From contig SKJY01000042.1 in NCBI GenBank assembly GCA_007121775.1, forward strand, positions 1 to 45,768: a stretch of 45,768 nucleotides of DNA. Direction: 5' to 3'. Of the stretch, positions 8,823 to 17,632 are shown piece after piece; position 1 is the stretch's first letter, and the number at the start of each line of letters is the position of its first letter. This DNA is from Gemmatimonadota bacterium. GTDB taxonomy: Bacteria > Gemmatimonadota > Gemmatimonadetes > Longimicrobiales > Gaopeijiaceae. The position numbers and the translations under genes are program-made. The notes under the pieces were generated by a model. It was given only the letters and a program-made list of their open reading frames with translations, ran no database searches and had not been told where the DNA came from.

Positions 8823-9200
8823 ATGTCCAACACCCTCCTGAATCCGCAGCTCTCCATCCTCCTTGAGATCCAGGACATGCGGGCCCAACTCCGGGAACTT
8901 TCGTCCGGCGAAGACGGCTCCGCTCCCATGGAAGAGGAACACTTCAACATCGACCTGGATGAGGCCCGCCTCCACCTCCAGGAGAAGATCGATGAGATGG
9001 TGGCGGAGCTCTCCCCCCAGATTCGCGCCCGCTACAACCGCATCGCACCGAACCGGGACCGGGTGGTGGTCCCGGTGATCCACGGCGTCTGCTACGGCTG
9101 CTTCGTCTCCATCCCCACGGCCACCGCCGGCGACCAGGGCGTCCACCAGGTTGTCCGCACCTGCGAGAACTGCGGGAGCTTCATCTACGTGAAGCCGTAG
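8823..9200 (+). CDS. C4 zinc-ribbon coiled-coil protein
   Basis: The 125-residue protein has a charged, probably helical N-terminal half (residues 1-80, LEIQDMRAQLRELSSG and EARLHLQEKIDEMVAELSPQIRARY) and a C-terminal zinc ribbon CYGCF...CENCGSF with two CxxC pairs. This resembles the C4-type zinc-ribbon proteins with an N-terminal coiled coil, which are usually about twice as long; here the coil is short. It follows ptsN by 62 nt on the same strand. No clear ribosome-binding site precedes the ATG. The function is unknown; nucleic-acid or protein binding is plausible. Confidence 0.78.
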   Translation: MSNTLLNPQLSILLEIQDMRAQLRELSSGEDGSAPMEEEHFNIDLDEARLHLQEKIDEMVAELSPQIRARYNRIAPNRDRVVVPVIHGVCYGCFVSIPTATAGDQGVHQVVRTCENCGSFIYVKP

Positions 9201-9236
9201 GGCCTTACGGGAAGCCTCACAGGGAGACCCTACGGC
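9194..9236 (+). terminator. Stem-loop at the end of the zinc-ribbon gene
   Basis: Perfect 9-bp arms GCCGTAGGG (9194-9202, containing the stop codon) and CCCTACGGC (9228-9236) enclose a 25-nt loop. It is followed by a C-rich stretch rather than a T run, so it may stabilise the 3' end or act as a weak terminator for the ptsN unit. Confidence 0.45.
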
Positions 9237-9380
9237 CCCCCTCTATCCTGTTCGTGGATGGTGTTGGGCGGGCAGAGTTGACCTCAGAGGGCCAGCCGCA
9301 GAACCGTCCTCCCACCAACAGCGCCCACGAACAGCCCCGAGGGGCCGTGCCTGGGAGGGTGCGGGAGGTGGGAGTGATGC

Positions 9381-9406
9381 AAAAATAGAATCCAGATTCT
9401 GTTTTT
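9381..9406 (-). repeat. Near-palindromic repeat, copy 1
   Basis: An A-tract, the core AGAATCTGGATTCT (as read on the minus strand) and a T-tract form an almost perfect palindrome. Copy 1 and copy 3 also share the flank TTGGAGRAGARCCAAAAA, which gives about 35 of 39 identical bases when copy 1 is read on the minus strand. Confidence 0.75.
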
Positions 9407-9595
9407 GGCTCTCCTCCAAACTTAGTGCAGGCGGAAGACTGAAGGGCTTGCTGAGGAGCCAGAGGAGGGTCGAGCGTTCCCGCAGATTTTGTGTGGACGG
9501 TAGGGCCGCCAGGGGCGGCTGACGGGGGAACCAGGCAGCCAGCTCCAGCGAAATACCGGGAGGTGCGGTGTTCCGGCTGCGGTGTACGGCGCTGG

Positions 9596-9716
9596 GCGGT
9601 AGGTTTTGCTGAACGGACGTCACATTTTCGGGGTCCTTTCAGCGAAACACAGATATCCGGTGCGAAATCCTGAACGCATCCCGATTTTCGGCCCTCCGTT
9701 CAGCAAAACCTACCGC
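9596..9716. repeat. 121-bp element with perfect 22-bp inverted ends
   Basis: Arms at 9596-9617 and 9695-9716 are perfect reverse complements (core GTTTTGCTGAACGGA). Inside, 9634-9648 carries a related copy of the right-arm core (TCCTTTCAGCGAAAC), and both inner copies are preceded by ATTTTCGG. It resembles a miniature inverted-repeat element or an RNA-structured spacer. I see no transposase and no clear target-site duplication. Confidence 0.6.
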
Positions 9717-9950
9717 GTGGCTGCCTCGACGGTCCGATCCTGGCGCTGCCATAGCGACCCCGCCCTCGCGGGCCAGCCTCCATGGCGACGGGGCTGGCCG
9801 TCCGAGAGGGTCGGCTGGGGAAAATGAGCTGGCCTCGCGAACACCGGACTCCCCCCGCGAACACCGAGCCCCGAATGCACCGGGAAGCCGCAACAATCCA
9901 GAGGGGCTCTCTCTCTCCCGGATCTCCTTCCCCCAGCCAACGCGGTGGGC

Positions 9951-9978
9951 AAAAAATAGAATCTGGATTCGGTTTTTT
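9951..9978 (+). repeat. Near-palindromic repeat, copy 2
   Basis: This has the same core AGAATCTGGATTC between A6 and T6 tracts, with the right arm changed to CGGTTTTTT. It is the most diverged of the three copies; the outer flank shared by copies 1 and 3 is absent. Confidence 0.7.
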
Positions 9979-10038
9979 ACGTGGCGCTTGGCTCGATGCA
10001 GTGGCTCCCACCCTCTGCACCCAAATTGGAGAAGAACC

Positions 10039-10062
10039 AAAAATAGAATCTGGATTCTATTT
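10039..10062 (+). repeat. Near-palindromic repeat, copy 3
   Basis: The core AGAATCTGGATTCT lies in an A/T-tract palindrome, preceded by TTGGAGAAGAACC, which matches the flank of copy 1 on the opposite strand. Confidence 0.75.
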
Positions 10063-10279
10063 CTCGCTCTTCCAACGAGGGATCGCCCCCATAACAAAGG
10101 ACGTCGCAGGGGGAGCCCCCCCGGACGTACTTCTTGTCGGCTCTCACGGAACTCTGAAAGACCTCCAGCAACCCTGCCGGCCCTTACCTAATCCTGTCCG
10201 TCCCTTCCGGGGCCCGGCCGGGGAGTTGCCAACCCCTGTGGCAGCCTCCCTCGACCTCCTACCGTACCCCCCCGCCTCC

Positions 10280-10735
10280 CTACCTGCTCACGAACATCTT
10301 GATGTTCTTGGAACGGCCGTTCACGGTCATTTCCAGGATATAGACCCCCGACGGCACCTGGGCGCCGGCACGGTCACGCCCGTCCCAGAATGCTTCGTGG
10401 CGTCCGGGCAGGGTGTAGTCCAGTTCCACCAGGGGGGCCCGGTCTCCCATGGGGTGGTTGAGGGCCGTTGGCGAGGCCACGTACTGGAGGAGGATGTTGT
10501 AGATCCTCATGGACACCCGTGCGGGTCTCCCTTCCACAAAGGCCTCGTCGAAGAGCTCGAACGGAATCCGAGTCGCCGGGTTGAAGGGATTCGGATAGTT
10601 CTGCTCCAGCTTGAAGCCTGCCTCGGCCGGAACCTGGTCATCATCCACCCATCCCTGCGAGGCCTGGGCCCCTTGGGGCACCGAGAACAGCAGGAGGGGG
10701 AGGAGGGCAAAGAGGACGCAGATACTGCGTCTCAT
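10280..10735 (-). CDS. Exported protein with FlgD-like / sorting-type 'NYPNPFNP' domain
   Basis: The 151-residue protein has a signal peptide (MRRSICVLFALLPLLLFSVPQGAQA) and then almost only an FlgD-Ig-like domain: FKLEQNYPNPFNPATRIPFEL, VSMRIYNILLQYV, HEAFWDGRDRAGAQVPSGVYILEMTVNG, IKMFVSR. This domain is usually found at the C-terminus of large secreted proteins as a type IX-like sorting or anchoring module; here it stands alone, which suggests a remnant of a larger protein or a free adaptor. I chose the ATG at 10735 because GGAGG lies 5 nt upstream; another ATG 12 nt earlier has no such site. It is the last gene of the leftward train. Confidence 0.8.
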   Translation of the reverse strand: MRRSICVLFALLPLLLFSVPQGAQASQGWVDDDQVPAEAGFKLEQNYPNPFNPATRIPFELFDEAFVEGRPARVSMRIYNILLQYVASPTALNHPMGDRAPLVELDYTLPGRHEAFWDGRDRAGAQVPSGVYILEMTVNGRSKNIKMFVSR

Positions 10736-10870
10736 CCACGCCTCCAATTGCTAGGTGTGATTCAGTAACAGAAGAGCGAATAGCCCTCCGGTGTGGGAGT
10801 CCAACCTTCTTGCATTTCGATGGTGAAGATATACGCCCAACAGCCGCTCCGGTCAAGCAGGTGTTGACGA

Positions 10871-11632
10871 TCATCTTGCAACAGTACTGCCAAGCCCGGC
10901 CCGTACCAGCGCCACCGACTGAAAAGGGCGATTGGGCGCCAGATGGTTCAGGGCGAACACCTCCAGTAGGGCCAGGTGCACCAGCGCCCCCCGGAGCCCT
11001 TCCGGCGGCCTGCCTGCCAGGAGGGATCGCAGGTCGTTCCGGGCCCCGGGCCCGAGGCGGGAGCCGGCGGAGTCTCCGCCGCACCCCTGGCAGAGGAGCC
11101 CTCCTTGACCCGCACTGAACCGTAGGAGCGGAGCCTCCTCATCCAACTCGGCGCCGCACCGCACGCATCTGCCGAGTTCCGGCGCGAACCCCAGATGAAC
11201 CAGGAGCCTCCACCCTGCCGAAAGAAGCACCCCGGGGACCTGCTCCAGGGGGCGATCCAGCAACAGATCCAGCGCCCCCTCCATCTCCTGGGAGAGGGCG
11301 GGACTCCCCTCTTCCAGGGCATGGGCCAGCAGGAACTCGGCCAGGAGCGACGCACCGGCAAATCGGACCAGATCCCGCCCCAGCCCCTGACGGGAGCGAA
11401 CCACGTCCAGCTCCGTCAGGGTCTGAAGGTCTCGCCCGGACCGGAAGGTGTAGACGATCCGGACCTGATCGAAGGTATCGACCCCGCCCTCGCCCTTCTC
11501 CACCCTTCGTCGGAGTCCCCTGGCCATGAGAGGGAGCACACCACGCTCCGGCGTCAGGATCCGCACCACCCGGGAGCTTTCCGAATAGGGGTGGGAACGG
11601 AGGAGGATCCCCTCCTCCTGCACCGTACTCAC
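10871..11632 (-). CDS. recO: DNA repair protein RecO
   Basis: The 253-residue protein begins MSTVQEEGILLRSHPYSESSRVVRILTPERGVLPLMARGLRR, the OB-fold of RecO, and continues with the helical domain and a zinc-binding region CVRCG...LCQGCGG (about residues 166-195). It helps load RecA onto SSB-coated single-stranded DNA in the RecFOR pathway. The start is GTG at 11632, and its GTG overlaps the TGA of the preceding gene (GTGA, 4 nt), which suggests translational coupling. Confidence 0.93.
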   Translation of the reverse strand: MSTVQEEGILLRSHPYSESSRVVRILTPERGVLPLMARGLRRRVEKGEGGVDTFDQVRIVYTFRSGRDLQTLTELDVVRSRQGLGRDLVRFAGASLLAEFLLAHALEEGSPALSQEMEGALDLLLDRPLEQVPGVLLSAGWRLLVHLGFAPELGRCVRCGAELDEEAPLLRFSAGQGGLLCQGCGGDSAGSRLGPGARNDLRSLLAGRPPEGLRGALVHLALLEVFALNHLAPNRPFQSVALVRAGLGSTVAR

Positions 11633-12930
11633 GCCGACCCTGAGGGCTCCCGGCTCGTCGGTGACCCGGCCCCGGAGCTGCTGGCCCCGGGGGGATCTCC
11701 ACCGGCCGTCCCGCCAGCTCCACCTGTCGAACCAGCCCCGGCCGTCTCCCCACCACCAGTCGCCGCACCGAGGCTCCGTAATTCCTCCATCAGAGCATTT
11801 CGCTGAGACTGGTAGCGGGCCTTTTGCTCGGGGGTCAGTTCATCCCGCTCCTCCGCCGCATCATCCAGACGGGCCACCAGCAGGAGGATCTCCCTGCGGC
11901 GCTCCTCGGCTCCGGCCCCTCTCCCACCCGCCGAACCTCTTTCGGCCCCAGTCCCGCTTCCTCCGGCCCCCTGCCGGCGGGACACGGCCCACACACCCAC
12001 CCCCAGCAGCACCACGGCGAGCCCCACCACGATCCAGGCCAGGGGTGCCCCGTCCCCGTCCCGCCGGGGCTCCACCCGGATCACCGCCTGGACGAGCCCC
12101 TCCCCCACCCACCTGCGGTACAGGGAACCGGGCTCCAGCTCCACGGGCTGGTCGAAGATGAGGGGCGGCATCTGAAGGGGCGGTGCCTCGTCAGAGACGA
12201 AGATCTCCATGAGCTCCGTCACCCCGGGCATGGGGATGGAGAAGTTCAGTACGTCCAGCTCGTACTGGAGCACGTAGAGGCGCTCCCCCGGCGGGATGGG
12301 GCTCCGGACCTGGAGCACCCCGTCCTCAAACCGCGCCGCCTCCGGGTCCAGATCGCTTCGCCCCACCCGGAGCCCCCGGGCCTCCGGCGGCACCGGATAC
12401 TGCCAGACCGGATGGTCGTCCTCCTCCCCCGCCACCCAGGTCACTGCCGAATCGTTGCGGATCTGCAGGAGGTCCGTCACCCGCCACCCCATGGGGCCCT
12501 GATCCACGAAGAGCCCCCGGAGCGCCACGGTGAACGGGAGTCCGCCCTCCGGAGCCTCCCGAGTCTCGAAGGCCCGGACCACGTAGAGGGAATCGAGCCC
12601 CGCCGCCTCCGAGATGGGTTCCCCGAAGTAGAGGATCCCCTCCCGGCGCGACGACACGAAGAGGACCTCCCCCGATCCCGGCGCCGGTGGGGTCTGCACA
12701 GGGAAGACGAAGTTCCCGCCGGGCCCGACCCGGACCGAATCCACCGGCCCGGCCTCCTCCGGATTCACCCGGTGGAGGATGACGGTCCCCGAATCTGCCG
12801 GGATGGAATCCAGATAGAGCCGGCCCCGGAGTTCCGGAACCGGCTCCTGGGCTGCGGCCAGGGTGGGAAGGATGAGGAAGACGAGTGCCAGGAGCGGCAG
12901 GCGGAGGGTACTGAAGAGGGATCGAGCCAT
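11629..12930 (-). CDS. Membrane-anchored exported protein of unknown function
   Basis: The 433-residue protein has a signal peptide (1 to about 27, ending AAAQ), an extracytoplasmic beta-rich region (28-295) and a single transmembrane helix (297-317, WIVVGLAVVLLGVGVWAVS). A cytoplasmic Gly-rich linker leads to a helical segment EERRREILLLVARLDDAAEERDELTPEQKARYQSQRNALMEELR, and the tail is Gly/Ala/Ser-rich and disordered. The EEL-type cytoplasmic helix recalls accessory domains of cytochrome-maturation-like proteins, but this is not enough for a call. It lies 4 nt after the nuclease gene and overlaps recO by 4 nt. Confidence 0.75.
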   Translation of the reverse strand: MARSLFSTLRLPLLALVFLILPTLAAAQEPVPELRGRLYLDSIPADSGTVILHRVNPEEAGPVDSVRVGPGGNFVFPVQTPPAPGSGEVLFVSSRREGILYFGEPISEAAGLDSLYVVRAFETREAPEGGLPFTVALRGLFVDQGPMGWRVTDLLQIRNDSAVTWVAGEEDDHPVWQYPVPPEARGLRVGRSDLDPEAARFEDGVLQVRSPIPPGERLYVLQYELDVLNFSIPMPGVTELMEIFVSDEAPPLQMPPLIFDQPVELEPGSLYRRWVGEGLVQAVIRVEPRRDGDGAPLAWIVVGLAVVLLGVGVWAVSRRQGAGGSGTGAERGSAGGRGAGAEERRREILLLVARLDDAAEERDELTPEQKARYQSQRNALMEELRSLGAATGGGETAGAGSTGGAGGTAGGDPPGASSSGAGSPTSREPSGSA

Positions 12931-12934
12931 CAGC

Positions 12935-13501
12935 TCACGGTGTGAAGCGACCGAAGTCCTCAGGGTTCAGCCGACGGAGATGCTCTTTCAACTCCTCGGC
13001 GCTCATGATGGACCCTTCCGATTCCTTCGAGGGCTTCTGTGGAGGGGTGGAGGGCTTGGGGAGGGCGGGCTCGGAGGGAGAGGCGGACACCTCCTCCTCC
13101 GAGATCTCGATGGAGGCCCGTTCCAGAAGCGCGTCGTTGGCGAAGATCCGGGCGTCGGTGCGAAGCGCCACGGCGATGGAGTCCGAAGGCCGGGCATCCA
13201 CGGTGACGGTGCCCCCGTTTCGCTGGATCACAAGCTCGGCAAAATAGGTGGAGTCCGCCACCCGGGTGATGACCACCCGGCTCAGCCTCCCTCCCATCTC
13301 CTTGACCACCTGCAGGATCAGGTCGTGGGTGAGGGGGCGGGAGAACTTCATCTCCGCCAGGTGCATGGCAATGGCACTGGCCTCCCCGGGTCCAATCCAG
13401 ATGGGAAGCACCCGCTCCCCGTCCATCTCTTCCAAGATGACCACGGGGGTGTTGGAGGCTCGATCCAGCCCCAGACTCTTGACCTTCACCTCGACCAGCA
13501 C
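12935..13501 (-). CDS. Bifunctional nuclease (BFN, DUF151) family protein
   Basis: The protein has 188 residues. The N-terminal 130 residues form the BFN domain: MLVEVKVKSLGLDRASNTPVVILEE, LPIWIGPGEASAIAMHL, RPLTHDLILQVVKEMG, VDARPSDSIAVALRTDARIFA. The C-terminal part is Ser/Pro/Glu-rich, ending in a short helix SAEELKEHLRRLNPEDF. Members of this family have been reported to have RNase and DNase activity; many are otherwise uncharacterised. The start is GTG at 13501 with GGGAGG six nt upstream. It follows metK by 100 nt. Confidence 0.88.
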   Translation of the reverse strand: MLVEVKVKSLGLDRASNTPVVILEEMDGERVLPIWIGPGEASAIAMHLAEMKFSRPLTHDLILQVVKEMGGRLSRVVITRVADSTYFAELVIQRNGGTVTVDARPSDSIAVALRTDARIFANDALLERASIEISEEEVSASPSEPALPKPSTPPQKPSKESEGSIMSAEELKEHLRRLNPEDFGRFTP

Positions 13502-13601
13502 GACGCCTCCCGCAGTATGAAATGATGGGCCGAGGCCCGAACCGAAGCCCCCGCCCCTCTGTATCGTGAGAACCCGCAGGGCCCTGGCACGTTCCCGGCC
13601 A

Positions 13602-14783
13602 TCACCGGAGCCCCAGCGCCGCCGCCAGATCGTCGCGCCGGGAGGTGTCTTCCCAGGGGAAGAGCTGGACCTGGCGCCCGAACCGCTCCTCAGAGCGGGG
13701 TGTTCGCCCGAAGTGACCGTAGGCGGCGCTGGGGGTGAAGATAGGAGCCTGAAGCCCCAGATCGCGGATGATGCCGGTGGGACGGAAGTCGAAGACCTCC
13801 CGGAGGGCCCGGGCGATGCGCTCGTCCGGCACCACCCCAGTCCCCTTCGTGTCGACCCAGAGGCTCACCGGCTCCGCCACCCCGATGGCATAGGCCACCT
13901 GGATCTCGCACCGCCGCGCCGCGCCGCACGCCACCACATGCTTGGCGGCCCAGCGGGCGGCGTAGGCGGCGGAGCGGTCCACCTTGGTGGCATCTTTCCC
14001 GGAGAAGGCCCCTCCACCGTGGCGGCCCATCCCCCCGTAGGTGTCCACCATGATCTTCCGACCGGTGAGCCCCACATCCCCCTGGGGGCCTCCGGTGACG
14101 AAGCGCCCGGTGGGGTTGATGTGGAGGGTGGCCCGCTCGGGATCGAAGGGGGAACCCGCCAGTGTGGGGGCGATGAGCCGGCCCATTAGGGTCTCCCGGA
14201 TCTCCTCCAGGGTCACGTCCGGCTCGTGCTGGGCGCTCACCACCACAGCGGTCACCTCCACCGGCCGGTGATCCCCGTCGTAGGCCACGGTGACCTGGGA
14301 CTTCCCGTCGGGCCGGAGCCAGGGCACCGCCCCGCTCCGCCGGAGCTCCGCCAGCCGCCCGGTGAGCCGGTGGGCCAGCGTCAGAGGCAGGGGGAGGAGG
14401 GTCTCGGTCTCATCGGTGGCGTAGCCGAACATCATCCCCTGGTCGCCGGCTCCACCCACATCCACCCCCATCCCGATGTCCGCCGACTGGCGGTCCAGGG
14501 TGGTGAGCACGGCGCAGGTGCGCCCGTCGATGCCGTAGGCCGAGTCGGTGTAGCCCATCTCCAGGAGCGCCTGGCGAACCACTTCCGGGATATCCACGGT
14601 GGCCCCGGAGGTGATCTCGCCGGCCACCAGGGCCAGGCCCGTGGTGACCAGCGTCTCGCACGCCACCCGGGCCCCCTCGTCCTGGGCCAGGAAGGCGTCC
14701 AGGACCGAGTCGGAGATCTGATCGGCCACCTTGTCCGGGTGGCCCTCCGTGACGGACTCGGACGAGAAGTGACGGAGACTCAT
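13602..14783 (-). CDS. metK: S-adenosylmethionine synthetase
   Basis: The 393-residue protein is the typical MetK length. Motifs: [56 protein letters not shown] (methionine/ATP site), [36 protein letters not shown] and [22 protein letters not shown] (phosphate loop). It makes SAM from methionine and ATP. Its ATG overlaps the TGA of ptsI (ATGA), so its translation is tied to the PTS genes; no SAM riboswitch can be present in such an arrangement. Confidence 0.97.
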   Translation of the reverse strand: MSLRHFSSESVTEGHPDKVADQISDSVLDAFLAQDEGARVACETLVTTGLALVAGEITSGATVDIPEVVRQALLEMGYTDSAYGIDGRTCAVLTTLDRQSADIGMGVDVGGAGDQGMMFGYATDETETLLPLPLTLAHRLTGRLAELRRSGAVPWLRPDGKSQVTVAYDGDHRPVEVTAVVVSAQHEPDVTLEEIRETLMGRLIAPTLAGSPFDPERATLHINPTGRFVTGGPQGDVGLTGRKIMVDTYGGMGRHGGGAFSGKDATKVDRSAAYAARWAAKHVVACGAARRCEIQVAYAIGVAEPVSLWVDTKGTGVVPDERIARALREVFDFRPTGIIRDLGLQAPIFTPSAAYGHFGRTPRSEERFGRQVQLFPWEDTSRRDDLAAALGLR

Positions 14784-16558
14784 GACGGCACCGTCAGGCT
14801 CCAGCGCCCGGAGAAGGCGCTCAGGTCCACGGCGTCGCCGAGCCCTTCCACCAACACCCGCACCACCTCCGCCGATGTGGGGGCCGCCAGCGCCCTCCGG
14901 GCCGACTCCCTGGCGCTCTCCATCCGAAAGGACCGGATCACCTTCTTCACCTCCGGAAGGGAGGGCCAGGCCACCGACAGGGCGGTGATGTTCAGCCCCA
15001 GAAGGAGGAAGGCGCCCAGGGGGTTCGCCGCCATCTCACCGCACACGCTCACCTCGATCCCGGCGCCCCGGGCCACCCGTGACACCTGGTGGAGCTGCCG
15101 CACCACCGCCGGATGGAAGGGGTTGTAGAGGTGGGAGAGCCGGGCATTGGTCCGGTCCACCGCCAGGGTGTACTGGATGAGGTCGTTGGTGCCGATGCTG
15201 AAGAAGTCGCAGTGGCGCGCCAGCTCCGCCGCGTCCAGCGCCGCCGCCGGCGTCTCCACCAGTACGCCCAGCTTGTAGCCGGCGTGGAAGGGGATCCCCT
15301 CGTCCTTCAGCCGCACCTCCTCCTCCGCCAGGAGCTCCCGCACCCGCACCACCTCCTCCACATCGTTCACCAGGGGGAGGAGGATGCGCACGTCGCCGTG
15401 GGCCGAGGCCCGGAGGATGGCCCGGAGTTGGGGGCGGAAGAGCTCCAGGCGGTCCAGGCAGACCCGAATGGCACGCCACCCGAGGAAGGGGTTCTCCTCG
15501 GCGGGCATGTGGAGGAACATTGGGAACTTGTCGCCCCCCAGATCAAAGGTGCGAATGACCACGGCCTGCCCGGGGAAGGCTTCCGCCATCTCCCGATAGG
15601 CCTGGTACTGTTCCTCCTCTTCCGGCATGGCGTTTCGCCCCACCACCAGGAACTCGGTCCGGAAGAGGCCCACCCCCTCAGCGCCGTACTGGACGGCCCG
15701 CTCCGTCTCTGCCGGGATGTCCAGGTTCGCCCGGAGCGCCACCGGCTGGCCGTCCAAGGTGACTGCATCCAGGCGGGCGATCTCCGCCACCTCCTCCTTC
15801 CAAGCCTGGATCTGCCCCTTGCGCTGCCGGTAGACCTCCCGGTCCCGGGCGTCGGGATCCAGCACCACCCGGCCGATGCGACCGTCCAGGATCGCTTCCT
15901 GCCCTTCCCGGGCCATGCGGGAGATGTCCACCAGCCCCGACACCGCCGGGATCTCCATGGAGCGGGCCAGGATGGCCCAGTGGGAGGTGCGGGTTCCCTG
16001 ATCGGTGGCGATGGCCAGGATCAGCTCCGGATCCATCTGCACAGTGAGGGAGGGGGTGAGGTTCCGGGCCACCAGGATGGCGGGGCGGCCGTCGCCGGTG
16101 ACGTCTCCCGGTTCCGGGAGTCCCAACAGGATGCGCAGCACCCGGGACATGACGTCTTCCAGGTCGTTTAGCCGGTCCAGGACCATGGGGTTGCGGGTCC
16201 GGATCCAGCGGGCCTGGATCTCCAGCATGGTGAGGTGGTAGGCCCGGCCCGCCGAGAGGCGGTTCTCCCGGATGTAGCGGAGGGTGCCCTCCACCACCTC
16301 CACATCGTCCAGCATGAGGAGTTGGGGGTCAAAGATCCGCGCCTCCAGGTTTCCGAGGCGCTCCCGGGTGGCCACCTGGATCTCCCGGAGCCGCTCCCGG
16401 GCCTGATCCCGGGCTCGCTCGAAGCGGGCCACCTCCTCGTCTACCTGGTCGGCCTCCACCGCGCTGTGGGCCACCTCCGGCACATGCCAATCCACCAGCC
16501 GTACCGGGCCGAAGGAGATCCCCTCGGAGACGGCCAGACCATCCCTAGCCGTGGACAT
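14780..16558 (-). CDS. ptsI: PTS enzyme I (phosphoenolpyruvate-protein phosphotransferase)
   Basis: The 592-residue protein has the EI domains in order: the N-terminal swivelling domain with [13 protein letters not shown] (His193 is the phosphorylated residue), the HPr-binding helices before it, and a C-terminal PEP-binding TIM barrel with [51 protein letters not shown] and VSVCGEMA (catalytic Cys). It transfers phosphate from PEP to HPr. Only 2 nt separate it from the HPr gene and it overlaps metK. Confidence 0.97.
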   Translation of the reverse strand: MSTARDGLAVSEGISFGPVRLVDWHVPEVAHSAVEADQVDEEVARFERARDQARERLREIQVATRERLGNLEARIFDPQLLMLDDVEVVEGTLRYIRENRLSAGRAYHLTMLEIQARWIRTRNPMVLDRLNDLEDVMSRVLRILLGLPEPGDVTGDGRPAILVARNLTPSLTVQMDPELILAIATDQGTRTSHWAILARSMEIPAVSGLVDISRMAREGQEAILDGRIGRVVLDPDARDREVYRQRKGQIQAWKEEVAEIARLDAVTLDGQPVALRANLDIPAETERAVQYGAEGVGLFRTEFLVVGRNAMPEEEEQYQAYREMAEAFPGQAVVIRTFDLGGDKFPMFLHMPAEENPFLGWRAIRVCLDRLELFRPQLRAILRASAHGDVRILLPLVNDVEEVVRVRELLAEEEVRLKDEGIPFHAGYKLGVLVETPAAALDAAELARHCDFFSIGTNDLIQYTLAVDRTNARLSHLYNPFHPAVVRQLHQVSRVARGAGIEVSVCGEMAANPLGAFLLLGLNITALSVAWPSLPEVKKVIRSFRMESARESARRALAAPTSAEVVRVLVEGLGDAVDLSAFSGRWSLTVPS

Positions 16559-16560
16559 CC

Positions 16561-16842
16561 CTAGGCCTCCCCGAACCCGTTCTCGATGAGTTCCTCCAGC
16601 GCTGCTGCTGCCGCCTGCGAGTCCGGGCCCCGGGTCCGGATGGTCATCTGGGCCCCCTGCTCCGCCGCCAGCATGAGGATCCCCATGATGCTCTTCCCGT
16701 TCACCTCCAGGTCGCCCCGGCAGACGGTGATGTCCGCCTGGAACCGTCCTGCAAGCTTCACGAACTCGGCCGCAGGCCTCGCGTGCATGCCCAGGCGGTT
16801 ACGGATTGTCACGATCCGCTCGTCCGTGGTGAGCTCCGTCAT
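16561..16842 (-). CDS. ptsH: PTS phosphocarrier HPr
   Basis: The 93-residue protein carries GMHARPAAEFVKLA with His20 as the EI-dependent site and NGKSIMGILMLAA with Ser51 in the position of the Ser46 regulatory site. The presence of that Ser matches the hprK gene 2.4 kb upstream in the same train. The start is fixed by GGAGGAG seven nt before the ATG at 16842; the frame is open further upstream but overlaps EIID and has no similarity to HPr. Confidence 0.96.
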   Translation of the reverse strand: MTELTTDERIVTIRNRLGMHARPAAEFVKLAGRFQADITVCRGDLEVNGKSIMGILMLAAEQGAQMTIRTRGPDSQAAAAALEELIENGFGEA

Positions 16843-16885
16843 GGATGTTCTCCTCCAGGATGAATCACGAACCTCATTGCCCCAC

Positions 16886-17632
16886 TCACCGGACCCAACC
16901 CAGCAGGAAGAGTCCGGCCAGTACGGCCAGAACCATAGCAGGAATCGTTCCGGCCCGCCCCCTGGGTCGGAGGATGCCCACGACGAAAAGGGCTGATCCG
17001 CCCACCGCCAGGGCGATGGACCGGACCGGGGGGATCCCCGACGCCGTCCCGAAGAAAGCCTCCACGAAGAGGAGACCGAAGACGAATCCCACAAGAAGAA
17101 CGCCCAGTGCGGCAACCCGTTCCGTCCAGCGGGGCAGTTCCAGCGCCGCAATCCCCCGGGCCACCCCCCTCCCCTGCTCCAAGCCGACGCGCAGACTCCA
17201 CCACCTCACCGGCAGATGCACCAGGTTGTAGGTCACCAGGAAGAGGAGCACCACCCCCCACCCGGGAAGCCCAAGAAGCCCCGCGGCCGCGGCCAGGAGC
17301 ACAGTGGTGGGTAGCCACGCCGCCCAGAAGAAGCGGTCGCCCAGGCTTCCCAGCGGTCCCCGGATCACCTCCCGGAGGCGGTGGATGAGTTCAGGGCTCT
17401 GCCGGTCCCGCTCCATCCGGGCCAGGGCGCCGGCGGCGAACCCCGCCAGGTACGGGTGGGCGTTGAAGAAGCGTCGGTGTCGGGCCAGCGCCGCTTCCAG
17501 CGCCGCCGGATCGTGGCCGTATTCCCGCCGGAGCACCGGGAGCAGGATCCAGAGGAGCCCCGCTCCCAGGAGGGACCGGTAGTTCCAGAGCGCCTGGACC
17601 AAGAGGAGGCGGACGAAGAGCCGACCCGTCAC
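16886..17632 (-). CDS. Mannose-type PTS EIID membrane component
   Basis: The 248-residue protein has the EIID pattern: an N-terminal soluble part with LFVRLLLVQALWNYRSLLGAGL, FFNAHPYLAGFAAGALARME and GPLGSLGDRFFWAAWLP, then several hydrophobic helices in the C-terminal half. The GTG at 17632 overlaps the TGA of EIIC (GTGA), which decides the start; further upstream the frame is antisense-like and Arg/Gly-rich. Together with EIIC it would form the sugar channel. The sugar cannot be deduced; the family takes mannose, glucose, fructose, sorbose or amino sugars. Confidence 0.88.
   Translation of the reverse strand: MTGRLFVRLLLVQALWNYRSLLGAGLLWILLPVLRREYGHDPAALEAALARHRRFFNAHPYLAGFAAGALARMERDRQSPELIHRLREVIRGPLGSLGDRFFWAAWLPTTVLLAAAAGLLGLPGWGVVLLFLVTYNLVHLPVRWWSLRVGLEQGRGVARGIAALELPRWTERVAALGVLLVGFVFGLLFVEAFFGTASGIPPVRSIALAVGGSALFVVGILRPRGRAGTIPAMVLAVLAGLFLLGWVR

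Larger units (their letters stand above)
9237..10279. other. Gene-free repeat-bearing island of about 1 kb
   Basis: No frame here has a ribosome-binding site with protein-like composition; the available frames are Arg/Pro/Gly-rich and read through the repeats. The island contains three copies of a 26-bp near-palindrome (9381, 9951, 10039), an inverted-repeat element (9596-9716), a short direct repeat CGCGAACACCG (about 9836 and 9857) and a GC hairpin near 10101-10127 that could end the leftward transcript from the FlgD-like gene. It separates two convergent transcription units. Confidence 0.55.

Noticed and set aside
9639..10097. A 152-residue minus-strand frame in the gene-free island
   Set aside because: It reads through two palindromic repeats and the inverted-repeat element, is Arg/Gly-rich and has no ribosome-binding site; the repeated peptide NRIQILF comes from the DNA repeat, not from protein selection.
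13502..13601. Possible SAM riboswitch or regulatory RNA around metK
   Set aside because: metK overlaps ptsI at its start, leaving no leader, and the 100 nt after it shows no conserved fold.
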